Shown: positions 8,518 to 15,722, numbered from the stretch's first letter. The stretch: DNA of 18,013 nucleotides from a bacterium (GCA_024231375.1 JAAEQP010001594.1:1-18013); one strand, 5' to 3'. Numbers and translations are program-made. Notes: generated by a model not told the origin, from the letters alone.

Positions 8518-11368
8518 CGGCTCCGGTGGCCATGACCGTCACGCGTGCGCGCGGCCTGGGGTCGTCGGCCGCTACGTCACACGCGAAGGCCAGTTCGTTC
8601 CCGCCCGGCGCCAGTGCAGGGACAGGGCCCTCAGGTTTCACTTCGGCAATCAACTCGCCCTTCGGGCCGTACACTTTGCAGTCGTTCAGGCCTCGGAACT
8701 CCAGATAGCTTCCGGTGGCGATGTTCACCGGGAACGTGATGCGTTGTCCACCCACCGTGACCGACGGATTGCGCAACGTGATGTCCACGACGGGCAGGGC
8801 CTTGACGGGAGCGACGTAGCACGTCACGTCCTTGTCCGCCGGGAGGTTGGCGTACCACAGCGAGAACGTTTCCACATGCCGGAAGCTGACGTCTTCACGC
8901 AACGTGCTGTACGGGTTGGCATAGGGCATGCCCAGGTCGTAGATGGTTTCGCCTTCCGCCTCAATCAACTCGAAGTACCGCCACCCGGTGAAGTCCACGG
9001 TCACCAATCCGTCGCCTTGGGCGTGGGTGATGTGGTGGGGGCTCGTCATCTGGAAGTTCAAGACTTCGCCCTGGCCGTCGCCATGTACCCATACGCCGAG
9101 GGCCTGCTGGCTTTCGAGATTGAGGATGGGTGCAAACGTGCGGCCGCGCTTGAGCCACGTTCCCTTCCGTTCTGCGTGAGGACTCCGGGCTGTGAACCGC
9201 GCGCTGGCGTCTCCCACCTTCACTTGGTCGGCTGACCGCGTCAGGCCGCCTTCGACACCGGTCTTGGCTTGCTTCGAGACGTAGGCTTCCGCGATGTCGG
9301 AGAAATCTTCAACGACAACCGCTTCGGGCGCATCGTAGGAGGCGGCGGAGCAGAGTGCCTCGATGCGGAGCTGCACCGGTTGTTCGCCAAACGGGTTGTC
9401 CGCGGTCCACGCGTCGCTCCACCCATCCAAACCGCACACTTTGTGCTTGTCGTAGTGCATTTCGCGGAACTGCCACGCATTGTCGCCCGTCTGTTCCAAG
9501 GTGAACTCGCGCCCCGGCGTTCGCAGTTGCGCCTTCACTGATTCGGGGAAATACCCCGCGTGGCGCAATTCCTCATACTGCCGGAAGATGGGCGCCAGCC
9601 GCTGGTATGCTGGGTTGCCGTCGATATTGCCGGGGTTCACACCCATGAGGCTAATGCCCATGCCCGCGCCGAGACCCTTGCCCATGAGGTATTCGATGTC
9701 GTCGGGGAAGGTCGGTTCGCCGCGGGGACCGGTCCACACCTTGGCGGCCCACCAGCCCAGGTTCATGGGCAGGAACATGCCCGCCCCGGACTGGTTCGCG
9801 GCCAGGTGAATGTCGATGAAATGCTTGTGGGATCGCCTGGGGTGGTCCCACGCGCCCATGCGCGCACGCACGTACCATAGATGGTGGTGAAACGTGCTCA
9901 TCTCGAAGAGGGCCGGTTTCTCCAGACGATTGGCGATCTCGAATACGAACTTCGAGCCGTAATGCCAACTGTTCTCTCCGCCTGCCAGGATGTCCTCGCC
10001 GTCCAAGGCATCCAGATACATCATGTCGAATCCGCATTCGTTGAAGGTGCTGGCCGCGTTGGACGCCACCTCGGCCAACAGCGTCGTGTCGGCCCCTGGC
10101 GTGAACAGCCCGAAGCACTCCTTCAGATGATGGACCTTCGCGCCCTTGGCATGGGGTGCGGCCGTGGTGCCGTATGCGCCTCGCGTACATTCGGTGAACG
10201 CGAAGGGCGCTTCTTTGGCGATTGACGCGTAGGTGATCAACTCGTCATCAATCTGGACGGTCACACTGTTGCGCACGAAGAACCCTGTCGTGGTCGACAT
10301 GGTCTCCGTCGATTCGTCAACCGGCACGGCCTTGGCTTCCGCATCCAGGTCGCCGGACAGCGTGAACGTGGCGTCCTTGCCCAACCGGGGGTCGGGCACG
10401 GGCGTGACGTAGGGCGTGTCCTTGGCAATGAAGAAGGCGTACGTGTGCAGGCCCGCCTGGATGCCCGCCGCGTGGAGTTTGTCGATGACGGCCTTCACGC
10501 TGGCACGGCCATTCGGGAACAGGTCGGGATGGGGCCGGCAGTCGCCGAAGCGCAAAGACCGTCCCGTATGGAAATCGACTTGGTTCAGGCCGAGCCGTTT
10601 CACAAATGCGACCCAGTCGTCGACCGTCTCTTCCGTACACTGTCCAAAATCGAAGAGGTAGGACCCCCGGTTGGTCGGCACGTCGAGGGCCCACGGTCCG
10701 CCGATGTTGGATCGGGGCAATTCGTCGGCGGCACTGACGACTTCCTTCATGACATCGCGCAACTGGGCTTGAGGGCACCCGATGAGGGCCACCTTGGCTC
10801 CCTCGAAGGTGAAGCGCCGATAGCACGTAGCGTGCAGCCGTCTCATGGGACCGGGAATTTCGGACACATTGGTCTGAAGATTCAGTGCCAGCGCGCACGC
10901 GGCGAAGGGGTCGTTCAGGGTGCCCGTGAGCGTCAGCTCAACATTGGCGAACGTCAACTGCTCGACATCTTCGCCCGCCACGGACTTCACCTCCAAGAGA
11001 ATGTGACGATCCCCGACGGTGACGCCCACTGTCGCTTGCGCGCCCGACTCGCCGAAGTCCAGCGTCAGCTTTCCATCCTGGTATGCAGCGGCAGAGGCGG
11101 GGACGACTGCGTCTCCGATCTTGACGGAGGCGATTGGTGTGTCCGCGTCGCCCTTGCAGTAGTCCGTTCCCGTAGCCTTGTCGACGAAATGGAGATTCCG
11201 CCCGTCGCCGCCGAACTCGTAACGGAAGCAGGCGTTCTCGATGACGAACACTCCGTCCGCATTCGCGGGGTCTTGGGCAGCTGGCTGCTGTGCGCCCACG
11301 CTGTGGACAGAGACCAAGGAGATTAAGATACAGAGTGCGGCGACACGTGAGGTACAGGCGTACGTCAT
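8507..11368 (-). CDS. Large secreted glycosidase-like TIM-barrel protein
   Basis: A protein of 953 residues. The ATG at 11368 has AGGAGG 6 bases upstream and begins a signal peptide (AALCILISLVSVHSVGA, cleavage near 26). Residues about 40-215 look like an N-terminal beta-sandwich. A (beta/alpha)8-type region spans about 235-620 (GSYLFDFGQCTEETVDDWV, AGIQAGLHTYAFF, FDMMYLDALDGEDI, ALFEMSTFHHHLW). Candidate acids are D453 or D456 and E489, by analogy with GH27/31/36-type barrels; this is an inference. A beta insertion at about 340-415 carries CTRGAYGTTAAPHAKG. The C-terminal 690-950 is beta-rich and may include a carbohydrate-binding jelly roll. I cannot assign a named family. It probably acts on the same kind of glycan as its neighbours. 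It is transcribed toward the SGNH gene, and the two stop codons overlap. Confidence 0.82.
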   Translation of the reverse strand: MTYACTSRVAALCILISLVSVHSVGAQQPAAQDPANADGVFVIENACFRYEFGGDGRNLHFVDKATGTDYCKGDADTPIASVKIGDAVVPASAAAYQDGKLTLDFGESGAQATVGVTVGDRHILLEVKSVAGEDVEQLTFANVELTLTGTLNDPFAACALALNLQTNVSEIPGPMRRLHATCYRRFTFEGAKVALIGCPQAQLRDVMKEVVSAADELPRSNIGGPWALDVPTNRGSYLFDFGQCTEETVDDWVAFVKRLGLNQVDFHTGRSLRFGDCRPHPDLFPNGRASVKAVIDKLHAAGIQAGLHTYAFFIAKDTPYVTPVPDPRLGKDATFTLSGDLDAEAKAVPVDESTETMSTTTGFFVRNSVTVQIDDELITYASIAKEAPFAFTECTRGAYGTTAAPHAKGAKVHHLKECFGLFTPGADTTLLAEVASNAASTFNECGFDMMYLDALDGEDILAGGENSWHYGSKFVFEIANRLEKPALFEMSTFHHHLWYVRARMGAWDHPRRSHKHFIDIHLAANQSGAGMFLPMNLGWWAAKVWTGPRGEPTFPDDIEYLMGKGLGAGMGISLMGVNPGNIDGNPAYQRLAPIFRQYEELRHAGYFPESVKAQLRTPGREFTLEQTGDNAWQFREMHYDKHKVCGLDGWSDAWTADNPFGEQPVQLRIEALCSAASYDAPEAVVVEDFSDIAEAYVSKQAKTGVEGGLTRSADQVKVGDASARFTARSPHAERKGTWLKRGRTFAPILNLESQQALGVWVHGDGQGEVLNFQMTSPHHITHAQGDGLVTVDFTGWRYFELIEAEGETIYDLGMPYANPYSTLREDVSFRHVETFSLWYANLPADKDVTCYVAPVKALPVVDITLRNPSVTVGGQRITFPVNIATGSYLEFRGLNDCKVYGPKGELIAEVKPEGPVPALAPGGNELAFACDVAADDPRPRARVTVMATGAVIE

Positions 11369-11374
11369 GATGGA

Positions 11375-11380
11375 CCTCCT
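11375..11380 (-). promoter_or_regulatory. Ribosome-binding site for the 953-residue glycosidase-like protein
   Basis: AGGAGG on the minus strand, 6 bases before the ATG at 11368. It fixes the start and supports strong translation. Confidence 0.75.
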
Positions 11381-11440
11381 GCTCGTTGAGACCGGTACCG
11401 ATTGACGTCTTTCGCGCCCGGGGCTGTGAGGACTGCACTA

Positions 11441-11470
11441 TTGATGGCCCCCCTGGCATTTGGATATGAT
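11441..11470 (+). promoter_or_regulatory. Probable sigma70-type promoter of the acyltransferase gene
   Basis: TTGATG (11441-11446) and TATGAT (11465-11470) are separated by 18 bases, each matching the consensus hexamer at 4 to 5 positions. It predicts a leader of roughly 75 bases before the GTG at 11554. The leader contains a small hairpin, GGCTT-ATC-AAGCC. This is a pattern match only. Confidence 0.45.
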
Positions 11471-11553
11471 TGTCGACAGACGTGGGGCTTATCAAGCCGC
11501 ATGAGCCGGGCTGATGGGCTGGCAATGGACTTGGCGTGCTTAAGGGGAAGGAC

Positions 11554-12672
11554 GTGTCTATTTGTGCCGGGGGAAGTAGTACGGCGTTCCGGGTCACGCT
11601 TTCGGAAGAAATGCTGTCCAGTGCGGAGCGCGCGGTGTTCGGCGGTTGGCTGACCAAGCACGGGCTGGACGATGCCGTGTGGGAGGTATTCGCTGCCGCC
11701 CTCCAGGCGTCGTCTCCCTGGACGCAACCGACGGTTGTGCGGGCGTTCGACGGGGATCGCCTTGTTGGAGCGGCCTTTGTCGTGCGGTGCCGGCACTGGG
11801 CCGGGGCATTGTTCAGTCATCCCATCCTGTACAAGCCTGTCGATTTCGTGGGACTCACCTCGTTCATCTGGATACGGGTGGGATTCTGTGCTGAAACGCT
11901 GGCTAACCCGGGATTCGTGGCCGATGGCTGCGATGAGGATGGCATCATCCGTGCTATGATCGATCACCTCTGCCGGAACGCCTACGGCGTGATGGTGCCG
12001 GATTGGGCGGAGAACCACCACTTGCACGAAGATGGCTGGACCTTTCCCTACGTACACGACGGGGTCGTCGATCTGGCCGGCATGGCCGAGGCGCAGGACT
12101 ACGTTCGGCAGCACAACAACATCAAGCGCAAGATCAAGCATTTCCAGAACAAGGGCGGAGAGATCGACGTCATCCATGGGGCACTCGACGAGGAGACGCT
12201 TGAAACAGTGCGCCACTGCGTACGTGAGACGGTGAAGTGCAGCATCATCCGATCACCCTTCCAGGATATCTTCCTCGACGCGCTGGCCAGGACCTGTATG
12301 TGCGCTTCGGACCGCATGGTCCACTTCGTGGCCCGTATGAACGGCGAGGTGCTCGGCTACCACTCCTTCGTTCGTAGTGGGCGCGGCCTGCGGATGATCC
12401 ACGGGGCCTTCGACCGGCAACGCCCTACAACCCACCATTCCTACGAGAACCTCATCATCGCCACGGTCGACTACGGCATCCGCCACGGCTTGGACAAGAT
12501 CCACTTCGGACCGGTCCTGAACGAGACCAAACGGCGGATGATGAACGCATGCGGCGAGACGTCGTTCTACTTCCATTCGCGAACCCCCATCATCCGGCTG
12601 TTCTTCCCCAGGTTGTTCCCGTTCACGAATATGCAGTGCAAAGAGCTGCTTGCGTTCGGCAGACAGGGATAG
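11554..12672 (+). CDS. CelD/FemAB-like GNAT acyltransferase
   Basis: A protein of 372 residues from a GTG at 11554, chosen because AAGGGG lies 6 bases upstream; an in-frame GTG at 11536 is the alternative. No signal peptide is present. The C-terminal half (about 178-330) resembles the GNAT-fold domain of the CelD/FemAB-like group (Acetyltransf_6): AQDYVRQHNNIKRKIKHFQ, then HFVARMNGEVLGYHSFV, then HHSYENLIIATVDYGIRHGL. The segment HFGPVLNETKRRMM near the end is also typical of the group. Members transfer an acyl or aminoacyl group to sugars, polysaccharide precursors or peptidoglycan, and often sit in exopolysaccharide loci. The glycosyltransferase and deacetylase at 13633-15353 fit such a role, though they lie on the other strand across a gene-free stretch. 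The substrate is unknown. Confidence 0.8.
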   Translation: MSICAGGSSTAFRVTLSEEMLSSAERAVFGGWLTKHGLDDAVWEVFAAALQASSPWTQPTVVRAFDGDRLVGAAFVVRCRHWAGALFSHPILYKPVDFVGLTSFIWIRVGFCAETLANPGFVADGCDEDGIIRAMIDHLCRNAYGVMVPDWAENHHLHEDGWTFPYVHDGVVDLAGMAEAQDYVRQHNNIKRKIKHFQNKGGEIDVIHGALDEETLETVRHCVRETVKCSIIRSPFQDIFLDALARTCMCASDRMVHFVARMNGEVLGYHSFVRSGRGLRMIHGAFDRQRPTTHHSYENLIIATVDYGIRHGLDKIHFGPVLNETKRRMMNACGETSFYFHSRTPIIRLFFPRLFPFTNMQCKELLAFGRQG

Positions 12673-12674
12673 GC

Positions 12675-12708
12675 GGGCACGCCACCGCCCGGAGACGGTG
12701 ACGTGCCC
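12675..12708 (+). terminator. Hairpin just after the acyltransferase stop
   Basis: GGGCACG (12675-12681) pairs with CGTGCCC (12702-12708), and inside it CACCG (12683-12687) pairs with CGGTG (12696-12700), giving 12 pairs, one mismatch and an 8-base loop. It begins 2 bases after the stop codon, where a terminator is expected. No T-run follows, so it may be a weak or factor-assisted terminator or an mRNA-end stabiliser. Confidence 0.5.
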
Positions 12709-12890
12709 TGGGAAGGTGACTGCGCCTGGAGCCGCCGACTCCATGGCGCAGCCGACAGGGGCTGTTTCGGTCGGTGAGCCGCGGATCCCGGGACCGTCAC
12801 ATCACATCGAGCCCGCGGCGTCACCTACTCAATAGGTGGCCGGGCCGAGGAGAATGGTTACAGGAATCTGAGGGAGGGGGGCGTGATACA

Positions 12891-12989
12891 CCTACGATGG
12901 GACCGAGAGGGTGCCCCTGTGGACTCCCGCCGAAGGGGCTAGTGGTATGCGTCACCCAGATGGACCATTACCATTTTGGTATGCGTAGG
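12891..12989. other. Possible structured RNA region
   Basis: Stems nest in a consistent order: CCTACG (12891-12896) with CGTAGG (12984-12989) as a closing stem; GGGTG (12909-12913) with CACCC (12953-12957); directly inside it CCCCT (12914-12918) with AGGGG (12934-12938); and TACCA-TTT-TGGTA (12969-12981) as a side hairpin. I do not recognise a known RNA family. Such stems can arise by chance in GC-rich DNA, and the strand is undetermined. Confidence 0.25.
12943..12986. repeat. 10-base direct repeat, second copy overlapping a palindrome
   Basis: TGGTATGCGT occurs at 12943-12952 and again at 12977-12986. The second copy overlaps the right arm of the palindrome TACCA-TTT-TGGTA (12969-12981). 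It could be a protein-binding site, but no adjacent promoter is clear. Confidence 0.45.
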
Positions 12990-13003
12990 CGAGAAAGCGC
13001 AGC

Positions 13004-13060
13004 AAAAGGGGGACTGATGCAAGCGAGCGAGTCCCCGAGCGAGACGTGTCTGTCCCTTTT
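13004..13060. repeat. REP-like imperfect inverted repeat with two alternative right arms
   Basis: The left arm AAAAGGGGGACT (13004-13015) can pair with AGTCCCC (13030-13036) through its GGGGACT half, or with GTCCCTTTT (13052-13060) through its outer half. A GCGA-type motif lies just outside. The form resembles short palindromic extragenic repeats, but only one copy is in the window, so dispersal cannot be tested here. Confidence 0.45.
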
Positions 13061-13108
13061 CTTGCGAAGCGCGCCTTGGATAACAGCCATCACCTCCGAA
13101 GCACACCA

Positions 13109-13350
13109 CTAGGAGAAGATGTCCAGGGCTATCTCGTCCCGGGTCATGCAGAAGTGTGCGGCAACTGCGGACAATATCGCCGACAGGGTACCTATCCGGA
13201 TCGGGTCGTGTTCGGAATGGTGACGTGGTGCTCGCCTTGCTTCGTCGTTGTGAGGCGGATGTGACTTCCTGTTTGGCGGGTCACCTCGTACCCGAGTCTC
13301 TGAAGTCTTTGTGCGAGGTCTCTTCCAGAGATATCGCGCGGTAGTCTCAA
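13109..13350 (-). pseudogene. hicA: HicA-type mRNA interferase toxin gene with a frameshift
   Basis: From a TTG at 13350, which overlaps the hicB stop as TTGA, the frame reads MRLPRDISGRDLAQRLQRLG and then TRQTGSHIRLTTTKQGEHHV and TIP, a typical HicA sequence with the catalytic histidine (GSH, residue 30). It then runs into a stop at 13192-13194 after 52 residues. A one-base shift near 13210-13213 restores the HicA C-terminus (HDPIRIGTLSAILSAV, ending LDIFS) to a stop at 13109-13111. The repaired gene would encode 80 residues, the usual size. A base seems to be lost from the codon after IP, where HicA often has Lys or Arg before HDP. HicA binds and cleaves mRNA through a dsRBD-like fold; as read, the toxin should be inactive. 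A sequencing or assembly error remains possible. Confidence 0.75.
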
Positions 13351-13553
13351 ACCGCTATGACCTCTTCTCGCACGAAATGGAGACGCACCATACTGGGGGC
13401 CTTGCCTTCATCGAAGTGGCACCGGACGGCATCACGCACGCTGTCATGGAGTTTGTCGAGACTATCGGCTTCCGTGAAGATGGCCTCGCCAAGGGCCTGG
13501 GCCGTGTAGCCCCCCTCGGGTGCTTCTTCGACCAGAAAGATGAGTTCAGCCAT
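13347..13553 (-). CDS. hicB: Short HicB-like antitoxin
   Basis: A protein of 68 residues beginning MAELIFLVEEAPEGGYTAQA. The ATG at 13553 has GGAGG 7 bases upstream, within AGGAAGGAGG, so the longer upstream frame is rejected. The HicB fold signature is present: a beta strand with LVEEAPEGGYTA, ALGEAIFTEADSLDKLHDSVRDAV, and CHFDEG before a final beta strand. It lacks the C-terminal DNA-binding domain of longer HicB proteins, so it may bind toxin without acting as a repressor itself. I recall that short proteins of this type are sometimes misnamed 2-oxoisovalerate dehydrogenase subunits; nothing here supports that. Its stop overlaps the hicA start in a TTGA arrangement, so toxin translation would be coupled to antitoxin translation. 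With hicA broken, it may be an orphan antitoxin. Confidence 0.85.
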   Translation of the reverse strand: MAELIFLVEEAPEGGYTAQALGEAIFTEADSLDKLHDSVRDAVRCHFDEGKAPSMVRLHFVREEVIAV

Positions 13554-13572
13554 GGTTCTGCCTCCTTCCTTT

Positions 13573-13601
13573 ATTGTCGCCGATTTTCCCCTTCGGCGCA
13601 A
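13573..13601 (-). promoter_or_regulatory. Possible promoter of hicBA
   Basis: Reading leftward, TTGCGC (13596-13601) and GACAAT (13573-13578) are 17 bases apart. The implied transcript start lies within the A/G-rich Shine-Dalgarno region, leaving a very short leader, which lowers confidence. Confidence 0.25.
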
Positions 13602-13632
13602 GCATCCGCGGTCCGTTCCGCGGAAGTGACTC

Positions 13633-14484
13633 CTACCGCGTGCCAAGGATGCCGTTCAGCAGACGGCGCGCCCGGACACCCAGCGGCGAATCCAGAATGG
13701 CGAGCCCGTCCAGGGCACCGGTGACTTTCGCCTTGAACAGGGACAGGCTGTCGGTCGCGTCGATCCAGATGCGTCGGAGGGTCCAAGGGTCTGCGCCGGG
13801 CAGGCTCACGCCATACCGGTTGGATACGGCGCACGTGAACCCGCAGTCGCGGACGAGCCGGATGGACGTGGCGTCGTAGTCGGCTGCGGTCCCGAAGGGG
13901 TAGGCAAAGGAAGTGGGGGGGGCTCCGAGCGCATCGGCGATGGCGTCGTAGGACCCTGCGATCTCCGCGCGCTGTCCCGTTCCGTCGAGGTGCGACAAGC
14001 GGACGTGGTTCACTGTATGGGCGCCGATGTCTACGCCCATACCCGCCAGTTCGCGTACTTCGTCCCACGTCATGATGCCGCTGGTGGTGGGGTCGTGGTC
14101 GTGGGCGAGCAAGCCGCCCGCGCGGCCCGTCACCATGAATACGGTGGCGGGCAGGCCCAAGCGGGCAAGCACCGGGGCCGCGTTGGTCAGGTTGTCGCGG
14201 TACCCGTCGTCAAAGGTGATGGCTACGCCGGGGCACCCTTCGGCCGCATCTGCAAGCGAGACCACATCGCGGTTGGCGGCCAGCCATTCCATTTGCGCCG
14301 CGAAGGCTTCGGGCGTGACGTTCATTTCGTGATCGCGGTTTCCCACGCTGTGGTAGGTGAGAATGCGGGAGTCGTCCCTGCGCCGAAACCGGGCGGCCAC
14401 GCCGCCGGGCAGGCCAACGGCGTGTTTGATGGCCTTCTTGACGGCCGATTTCGCAGTTTGTCCAGACGGCACGCCGTGCCTCAC
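13633..14484 (-). CDS. NodB-type polysaccharide deacetylase
   Basis: A protein of 283 residues. I place the start at a GTG (14484) that overlaps the stop of the glycosyltransferase gene as GTGA, which implies translational coupling; a frame open to 14568 would overlap the upstream gene much further. NodB-homology motifs are in order: ITFDDGY (motif 1, D92 and D93), GAHTVNH (motif 2, H156 and H160, metal ligands with D93), and SFAYPFG (motif 3). Upstream ILTYHSVG is also typical. These enzymes use a divalent metal to remove N- or O-acetyl groups from chitin-like sugars, peptidoglycan or exopolysaccharide. There is no signal peptide; the basic start (AKSAVKKAIKHAVGL) suggests a cytoplasmic or membrane-surface location. 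Pairing with a glycosyltransferase points to polysaccharide synthesis or maturation. Confidence 0.88.
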   Translation of the reverse strand: MRHGVPSGQTAKSAVKKAIKHAVGLPGGVAARFRRRDDSRILTYHSVGNRDHEMNVTPEAFAAQMEWLAANRDVVSLADAAEGCPGVAITFDDGYRDNLTNAAPVLARLGLPATVFMVTGRAGGLLAHDHDPTTSGIMTWDEVRELAGMGVDIGAHTVNHVRLSHLDGTGQRAEIAGSYDAIADALGAPPTSFAYPFGTAADYDATSIRLVRDCGFTCAVSNRYGVSLPGADPWTLRRIWIDATDSLSLFKAKVTGALDGLAILDSPLGVRARRLLNGILGTR

Positions 14485-15353
14485 GTAGCGTTCTGCGCCG
14501 GGGGCGCTGCCGATTCGATGGGCTTCGCGGTTGCAAGGCCCCACAGGTATCCACAGGCATAGGAGCAATAGGCCCCGAACCGCATGAATTGACCCATGAC
14601 GAGGGCCTTCGTCAGCCGGAAGGGAAATCGAGCAACGCGGTAGCCCAGCGTCGTGCGTGGCTGAAAATCCGACGAATCGAGGGCCTCATGGGTTTCGTAC
14701 ACGCTCTCCGGTTGGTACTTCCGGGCGTAGGCCGACCCGAACCCGTTGCGAAAGAAGATCCGGAGTAGACGCCGCCACCCGTCCGGCAAGGGGTGGTAGA
14801 TGCGGCAGTCGGGCACGAGTACGACCCGGTATCCCGCGTCGCGCAGCCGGACTCGGAGATCGGGATCGAGGCCGCGGAGAATGTCTTCCCGTTCGCGGCC
14901 AATCTCGTTGAACACTTCTGTGCGAAACGCGCAACAGCCGTGGCAGGCAAGGTCGCTGTCGGTCACGTGATCGACCACGGGCGTGTTGAACCGAGGGAAC
15001 TGGGTGGCAGCACGCCGTTGGAACGCGCTGGCCTCGGGGGGCACCACAATGCTGGCCCCCGCCATACCGATGCTGGAATCTGCGTCCAGGGCATCGACCA
15101 GACGTTGGAACACGCCCTGGTCCGCGAGTCGGCTGTCGTCGTCCAAGACGAGCAAGATCTCACCCCGAGCCTGGTCCGCGCCCTGGTTGATGGCGCGGCC
15201 CTGTGGCGACACGCCTTTGATGACGATCACCTCCACGTCCCGATACGACTGGCCGTGGACGCTTTCGAGCAAGCGGGGCACGCAGCCGTCGCGGTGGCCG
15301 TCAAAGGACGGGATGATAACGGATACCCTGGGGTTGGTCTTGCTAGTCTCCAT
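14481..15353 (-). CDS. Family 2 glycosyltransferase
   Basis: A protein of 290 residues beginning METSKTNPRVSVIIPSFDGH, the classic GT2 start. I chose the ATG at 15353; a TTG at 15371 preceded by AAGG is an alternative. GT-A features: VSVIIPSFD, GRAINQGADQARGEILLVLDDDS with the DxD-type motif at 71-73, then CHGCCAFRTEVFNEIG and GLDPDLRVRLRDAGYRVVLVP in the acceptor/base region, and IYHPLP after it. It should transfer a sugar from a nucleotide-sugar donor to a growing glycan on the cytoplasmic side. The C-terminal segment 245-275 is hydrophobic and may attach it to the membrane. It overlaps the deacetylase gene by 4 bases, so they form one operon. The specific sugar is unknown. Confidence 0.88.
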   Translation of the reverse strand: METSKTNPRVSVIIPSFDGHRDGCVPRLLESVHGQSYRDVEVIVIKGVSPQGRAINQGADQARGEILLVLDDDSRLADQGVFQRLVDALDADSSIGMAGASIVVPPEASAFQRRAATQFPRFNTPVVDHVTDSDLACHGCCAFRTEVFNEIGREREDILRGLDPDLRVRLRDAGYRVVLVPDCRIYHPLPDGWRRLLRIFFRNGFGSAYARKYQPESVYETHEALDSSDFQPRTTLGYRVARFPFRLTKALVMGQFMRFGAYCSYACGYLWGLATAKPIESAAPPAQNAT

Positions 15354-15408
15354 GGGAAGAGTATACCGCAAAACACCTTAGCGAGTTCCATTCTGCACAT
15401 AGACCGTG

Positions 15409-15414
15409 TATGAT
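15409..15414 (+). promoter_or_regulatory. Possible -10 element before the 56-residue peptide gene
   Basis: TATGAT matches the -10 consensus at 5 of 6 positions and lies about 30 bases before the peptide start codon. No good -35 element is seen at the usual distance (TTCCAT at 15386-15391). Confidence 0.3.
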
Positions 15415-15442
15415 AGGGGGCACTAACGGAGGAGGGAATCGA

Positions 15443-15613
15443 ATGCGCAAGACCATCCACGTGGACTCGTTGCCTCTGAAGGCGGCCCTTGAACCCTACG
15501 GCGTCTTCAGCACGATCTGGGCTTGGTTCCAGTACTTCCTGGAGCTGATCTGGCGGCAGTTCTTCTTCATCTTCGATAATCTGTCCTTCTTCACGGGCGT
15601 TGCCGGGAAATAG
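15443..15613 (+). CDS. Unrecognised 56-residue aromatic-rich small protein
   Basis: I do not recognise this protein. It begins MRKTIHVDSLPLKAALEPYG, and residues 19-50 contain 14 Phe, Trp or Tyr (for example IWAWFQYF and RQFFFIF). Glu34, Arg38 and Asp45 interrupt the hydrophobic run, so an amphipathic or membrane-seeking helix fits better than a simple transmembrane span. The start is well supported: GGAGGAGGG (15428-15436) lies 6 bases before the ATG. Codon use is G/C-ending like its neighbours. It sits alone between the divergent glycosyltransferase gene and rpsA, 203 bases before the S1 start, with a hairpin between. It could be a membrane peptide, a leader-type peptide or a small toxin-like protein; none of these is shown. 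Confidence 0.65.
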   Translation: MRKTIHVDSLPLKAALEPYGVFSTIWAWFQYFLELIWRQFFFIFDNLSFFTGVAGK

Positions 15614-15696
15614 ACAGCCAGACGAACGCACTCCCTGCCGGAGCGACAGCGACACACGCCGCCTCCGCGCACGCCTTCACCGGAGGGATCTGTCTG

Positions 15697-15722
15697 CGTC
15701 ACGCGTAATGCGTGGCGTGACG
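15697..15722 (+). terminator. Hairpin between the small gene and rpsA
   Basis: CGTCACGC (15697-15704) and GCGTGACG (15715-15722) are perfect 8-base inverted arms with a 10-base loop. It is followed only by a short TTT and lies just before the rpsA promoter candidate. It could end transcription of the small gene or be a binding site. Confidence 0.4.

Larger units (their letters stand above)
12673..13108. other. Gene-free stretch of 436 bases with several inverted repeats
   Basis: I see no credible coding region here: the open frames are short, lack ribosome-binding sites and resemble no family. It contains the hairpin at 12675-12708, a small hairpin CACCTA-ctcaa-TAGGTG (12822-12838), a nested-stem region at 12891-12989, a 10-base direct repeat, and a long imperfect inverted repeat at 13004-13060. 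It may be a decayed gene or mobile-element remnant, or it may carry an untranslated RNA. Confidence 0.6.

Noticed and set aside
12897..12960. Glycine-riboswitch-like GCCGAAGGGGC segment
   Set aside because: A short resemblance only; the flanking conserved parts of that aptamer are missing and no glycine-related gene follows.
12774..13264. Short plus-strand frames between the acyltransferase and hicB
   Set aside because: No ribosome-binding site and no family resemblance, and part lies antisense to the hicA remnant.
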